NCBI GenBank assembly: GCA_003456855.1 | Contig: DMOO01000107.1 | Location: 1-6,481, forward strand | DNA length: 6,481 nt | Direction of reading: 5' to 3' | From: Sphaerochaeta sp. | GTDB taxonomy: Bacteria; Spirochaetota; Spirochaetia; Sphaerochaetales; Sphaerochaetaceae | Shown here: in pieces, positions 5,258 to 6,481 of the stretch | Numbering within the stretch: position 1 is the stretch's first letter | Layout of the letters: the number at the start of each line of letters is the position of its first letter | The notes under the pieces: generated by a model | Databases searched by the model: none | What the model was told of the DNA's origin: nothing | What the model saw: the letters and a program-made list of their open reading frames with translations, nothing else | Made by a program: the position numbers and the translations under genes

Positions 5258-5815
5258 ATGAAGGGAAAGGTTTTCACAACAGCTCTGTTGCTGCTACTGG
5301 TTTGTGCATTCGCACTATTGGCAAAGGACATTACAGCCACGACATCCGATGGAAGGACAGTCATACTGCATGACAACGGGAAGTGGGAGTACTACACAGT
5401 CACCGAGACAAAGGCCGGTGAGGGGATACTTGGCACATGGGCACTGCCTGAGGACTACTTCGACATTATTCTGGACCAGGCTCTTGAGGAGTCCGGAATC
5501 TCAAAGACCGACCCTTCATACGAGATGTACAAGTCCATCTTCTATTCCGCCATGCTGTCAGAGAGCGGAATGACCGCCGATGACCTGTCAAACTACCTGA
5601 GTGACCTCTTCTCGGTCAAGTTCGAGAAGGAGACGATGACCATTACATCCGACGGTGAGACCGAGGTTTGCGAATACTCGGTGGATCCCTCGACCAGGGT
5701 CCTGAGCATATTAGAGCCGGATAGTGGGCAATTAGTCCCAATCGGGACCTTCGACGAGAACTACTCGACGCTGTACATAATGGGGGAGGATTCATTCTTT
5801 CTCACAAAGAAGTGA
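5258..5815 (+). CDS. Small exported protein of unknown function
   Basis: A 185-residue protein with a clear Sec signal peptide: MKGK, then a hydrophobic core at residues 8-21 and probable signal peptidase I cleavage after LLA (residue 22). Cys16 is preceded by LLV and does not make a good lipobox, so a lipoprotein is unlikely. The mature protein should be periplasmic or secreted. It begins KDITATTSDGRTVILHDNGKW (23-43), a motif I associate with the N-termini of small exported bacterial proteins of unknown function. It continues with GTWALPEDYF (59-68), a helical acidic middle (70-120), then likely beta strands (MTITSDGETEVCEYSVD, SILEPDSGQLVPIGTF, TLYIMGEDSFFL), somewhat like a lipocalin-type barrel. 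The start is supported by GGGGGAG 7 nt upstream. Host-like codon use. Not acidic-site or enzyme-motif bearing; no function can be assigned. The single mature cysteine (Cys128) excludes an internal disulfide. Confidence 0.75.
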   Translation: MKGKVFTTALLLLLVCAFALLAKDITATTSDGRTVILHDNGKWEYYTVTETKAGEGILGTWALPEDYFDIILDQALEESGISKTDPSYEMYKSIFYSAMLSESGMTADDLSNYLSDLFSVKFEKETMTITSDGETEVCEYSVDPSTRVLSILEPDSGQLVPIGTFDENYSTLYIMGEDSFFLTKK

Positions 5816-5820
5816 AATGA

Positions 5821-5846
5821 CTCATAATTGCTTGCCTAGCAATGAG
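5821..5846. repeat. Imperfect hairpin between the exported protein and second mutase genes
   Basis: ATTGCT (5827-5832) and AGCAAT (5838-5843) pair around the 5-nt loop TGCCT, extended by CTC/GAG after a 3-nt bulge. There is no T-tract, so an intrinsic terminator is unlikely. It could be an operator or mRNA-stabilising structure for the mutase gene. I see no convincing promoter between 5816 and 5891, so that mutase may be transcribed from upstream. Confidence 0.3.
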
Positions 5847-5891
5847 CCTCAATGATATCCTTATGCCATCAGAGCATTAGGAGAGTTCCGT

Positions 5892-6481
5892 ATGGATTAC
5901 AAGAAAGAGTATGAGCGTTGGCTCAAGAATGCACCCGAGTTCAAGGCAGAGCTTCAGGCTATGGATGACAAGGCAATAGAGGATGCCTTCTACAGGGATC
6001 TGGAGTTCGGTACAGCAGGACTTAGAGGAGTCCTCGGTGCAGGAACCAACCGCATGAACGAATACACGGTTGCAAAGGCCTCACAGGGTCTTGCAAACTA
6101 TGTCGTCAAGGCTTTCCCGACAAACAAGACAATTGCTATAGGCTATGACAACAGAATCAAGAGCGATGTCTTCTCGAAGGTCGCCGCAGAGGTCTTCGCT
6201 GCAGCTGGAATCGATGTCTATCTCTATCCGGTTCTCATGCCGGTACCATGCGTGTCATTCGCGGTGCGCTACTTCAAGTGCGCGGCAGGTGTAATGGTCA
6301 CAGCATCCCATAACCCAAGCAAGTACAACGGCTACAAGGTCTACGGATCGGACGGCTGCCAGATCACAGAGGAGGCAGCAGATGCAATCCTTGGAGAGAT
6401 AGGCAAGCTTGATGTGTTCAAAGACATAAAGAGAGTCAAATATGAAGAGGCTCTGGCTACAGGTTCATGTGGCTGCGAGGT
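5892..6481 (+). CDS. Phospho-sugar mutase, PgcA/PGM2-like, N-terminal third (partial at 3' window edge)
   Basis: A second, larger member of the alpha-D-phosphohexomutase superfamily, predicted to interconvert glucose-6-phosphate and glucose-1-phosphate (mannose or pentose phosphates possible in this group). The frame is open from ATG to the window end, giving 196 residues of an expected ~550-600. Visible: an N-terminal helical segment MDYKKEYERWL, followed by FYRDLEFGTAGLRGVLGAG (33-51). The EFGTAGLRG form (38-46) is diagnostic for the PGM2/PgcA branch. IAIGYDNR (81-88) follows, then the catalytic loop TASHNPSKYNGYKVY with phosphoserine Ser139. The metal, sugar and phosphate loops lie outside the window. 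The start is supported by AGGAGAG at 5879-5885, 6 nt upstream. The window therefore carries two distinct phosphohexomutases, probably with different substrates. Confidence 0.93.
   Translation, partial: MDYKKEYERWLKNAPEFKAELQAMDDKAIEDAFYRDLEFGTAGLRGVLGAGTNRMNEYTVAKASQGLANYVVKAFPTNKTIAIGYDNRIKSDVFSKVAAEVFAAAGIDVYLYPVLMPVPCVSFAVRYFKCAAGVMVTASHNPSKYNGYKVYGSDGCQITEEAADAILGEIGKLDVFKDIKRVKYEEALATGSCGCE

Noticed and set aside
5303..5306. Cys16 of the exported protein as a lipobox cysteine
   Set aside because: The residues before it are LLV. The position before Cys should be Gly, Ala or Ser, and a signal peptidase I site after residue 22 fits better.
5304..5573. Open frame of 89 codons inside the exported protein gene
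   Set aside because: It overlaps a gene with a good ribosome site and signal peptide, and its product is rich in Ser, Thr, Arg and Pro, typical of a wrong-frame reading.
5821..5846. Hairpin after the exported protein gene as an intrinsic terminator
   Set aside because: The stem is interrupted and no T-tract follows.

Overview
The window looks like a chromosomal segment from a bacterium of roughly 50% GC. The mix of a phosphomannomutase/phosphoglucomutase, an unusual soluble diadenylate-cyclase-type protein and a small secreted protein with an N-terminal 'SDGRTVILHDNGKWEYY' motif best suits a host-associated spirochaete (Sphaerochaeta/Treponema-like). This assignment is inferred from protein style and gene mix only; a Firmicute is not excluded.

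Layout, all genes on the + strand: (1) 1-396, the C-terminal half of glucosamine-6-phosphate deaminase (nagB), closed by a strong intrinsic terminator. (2) 554-1969, a complete alpha-D-phosphohexomutase (phosphomannomutase/phosphoglucomutase type), with an extended -10 promoter, a 19-bp dyad in its leader and a 13-bp-stem terminator behind it. (3) About 2090-3890, a conspicuously AT-rich insert carrying two genes. They are a Rossmann-fold methyltransferase-like 'three-Cys-motif partner' protein (TcmP) and a radical-SAM-type protein with a CX3CX2C cluster motif. They probably form one operon driven from an AT-rich, repeat-bearing promoter region. (4) 3943-5184, a 413-residue protein with a C-terminal diadenylate cyclase (DAC/DisA_N) domain behind a large N-terminal domain. 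Its extended -10 promoter is overlapped on the upstream side by a perfect TTGAAT-N3-ATTCAA dyad. (5) 5258-5815, a small exported protein of unknown function. (6) 5892 to the end, the N-terminal third of a second, larger phospho-sugar mutase (PgcA/PGM2-like), cut by the window edge.

The host genes share a hexose-phosphate/amino-sugar theme: NagB (GlcN6P to Fru6P) and two phosphohexomutases (hexose-6-P to hexose-1-P). A predicted c-di-AMP synthase sits among them, which recalls the cdaA-glmM linkage of Firmicutes. The tcm pair interrupts this backbone, differs from it in base composition and codon use, and is the most likely horizontally acquired accessory system here. Its biological role is not established.
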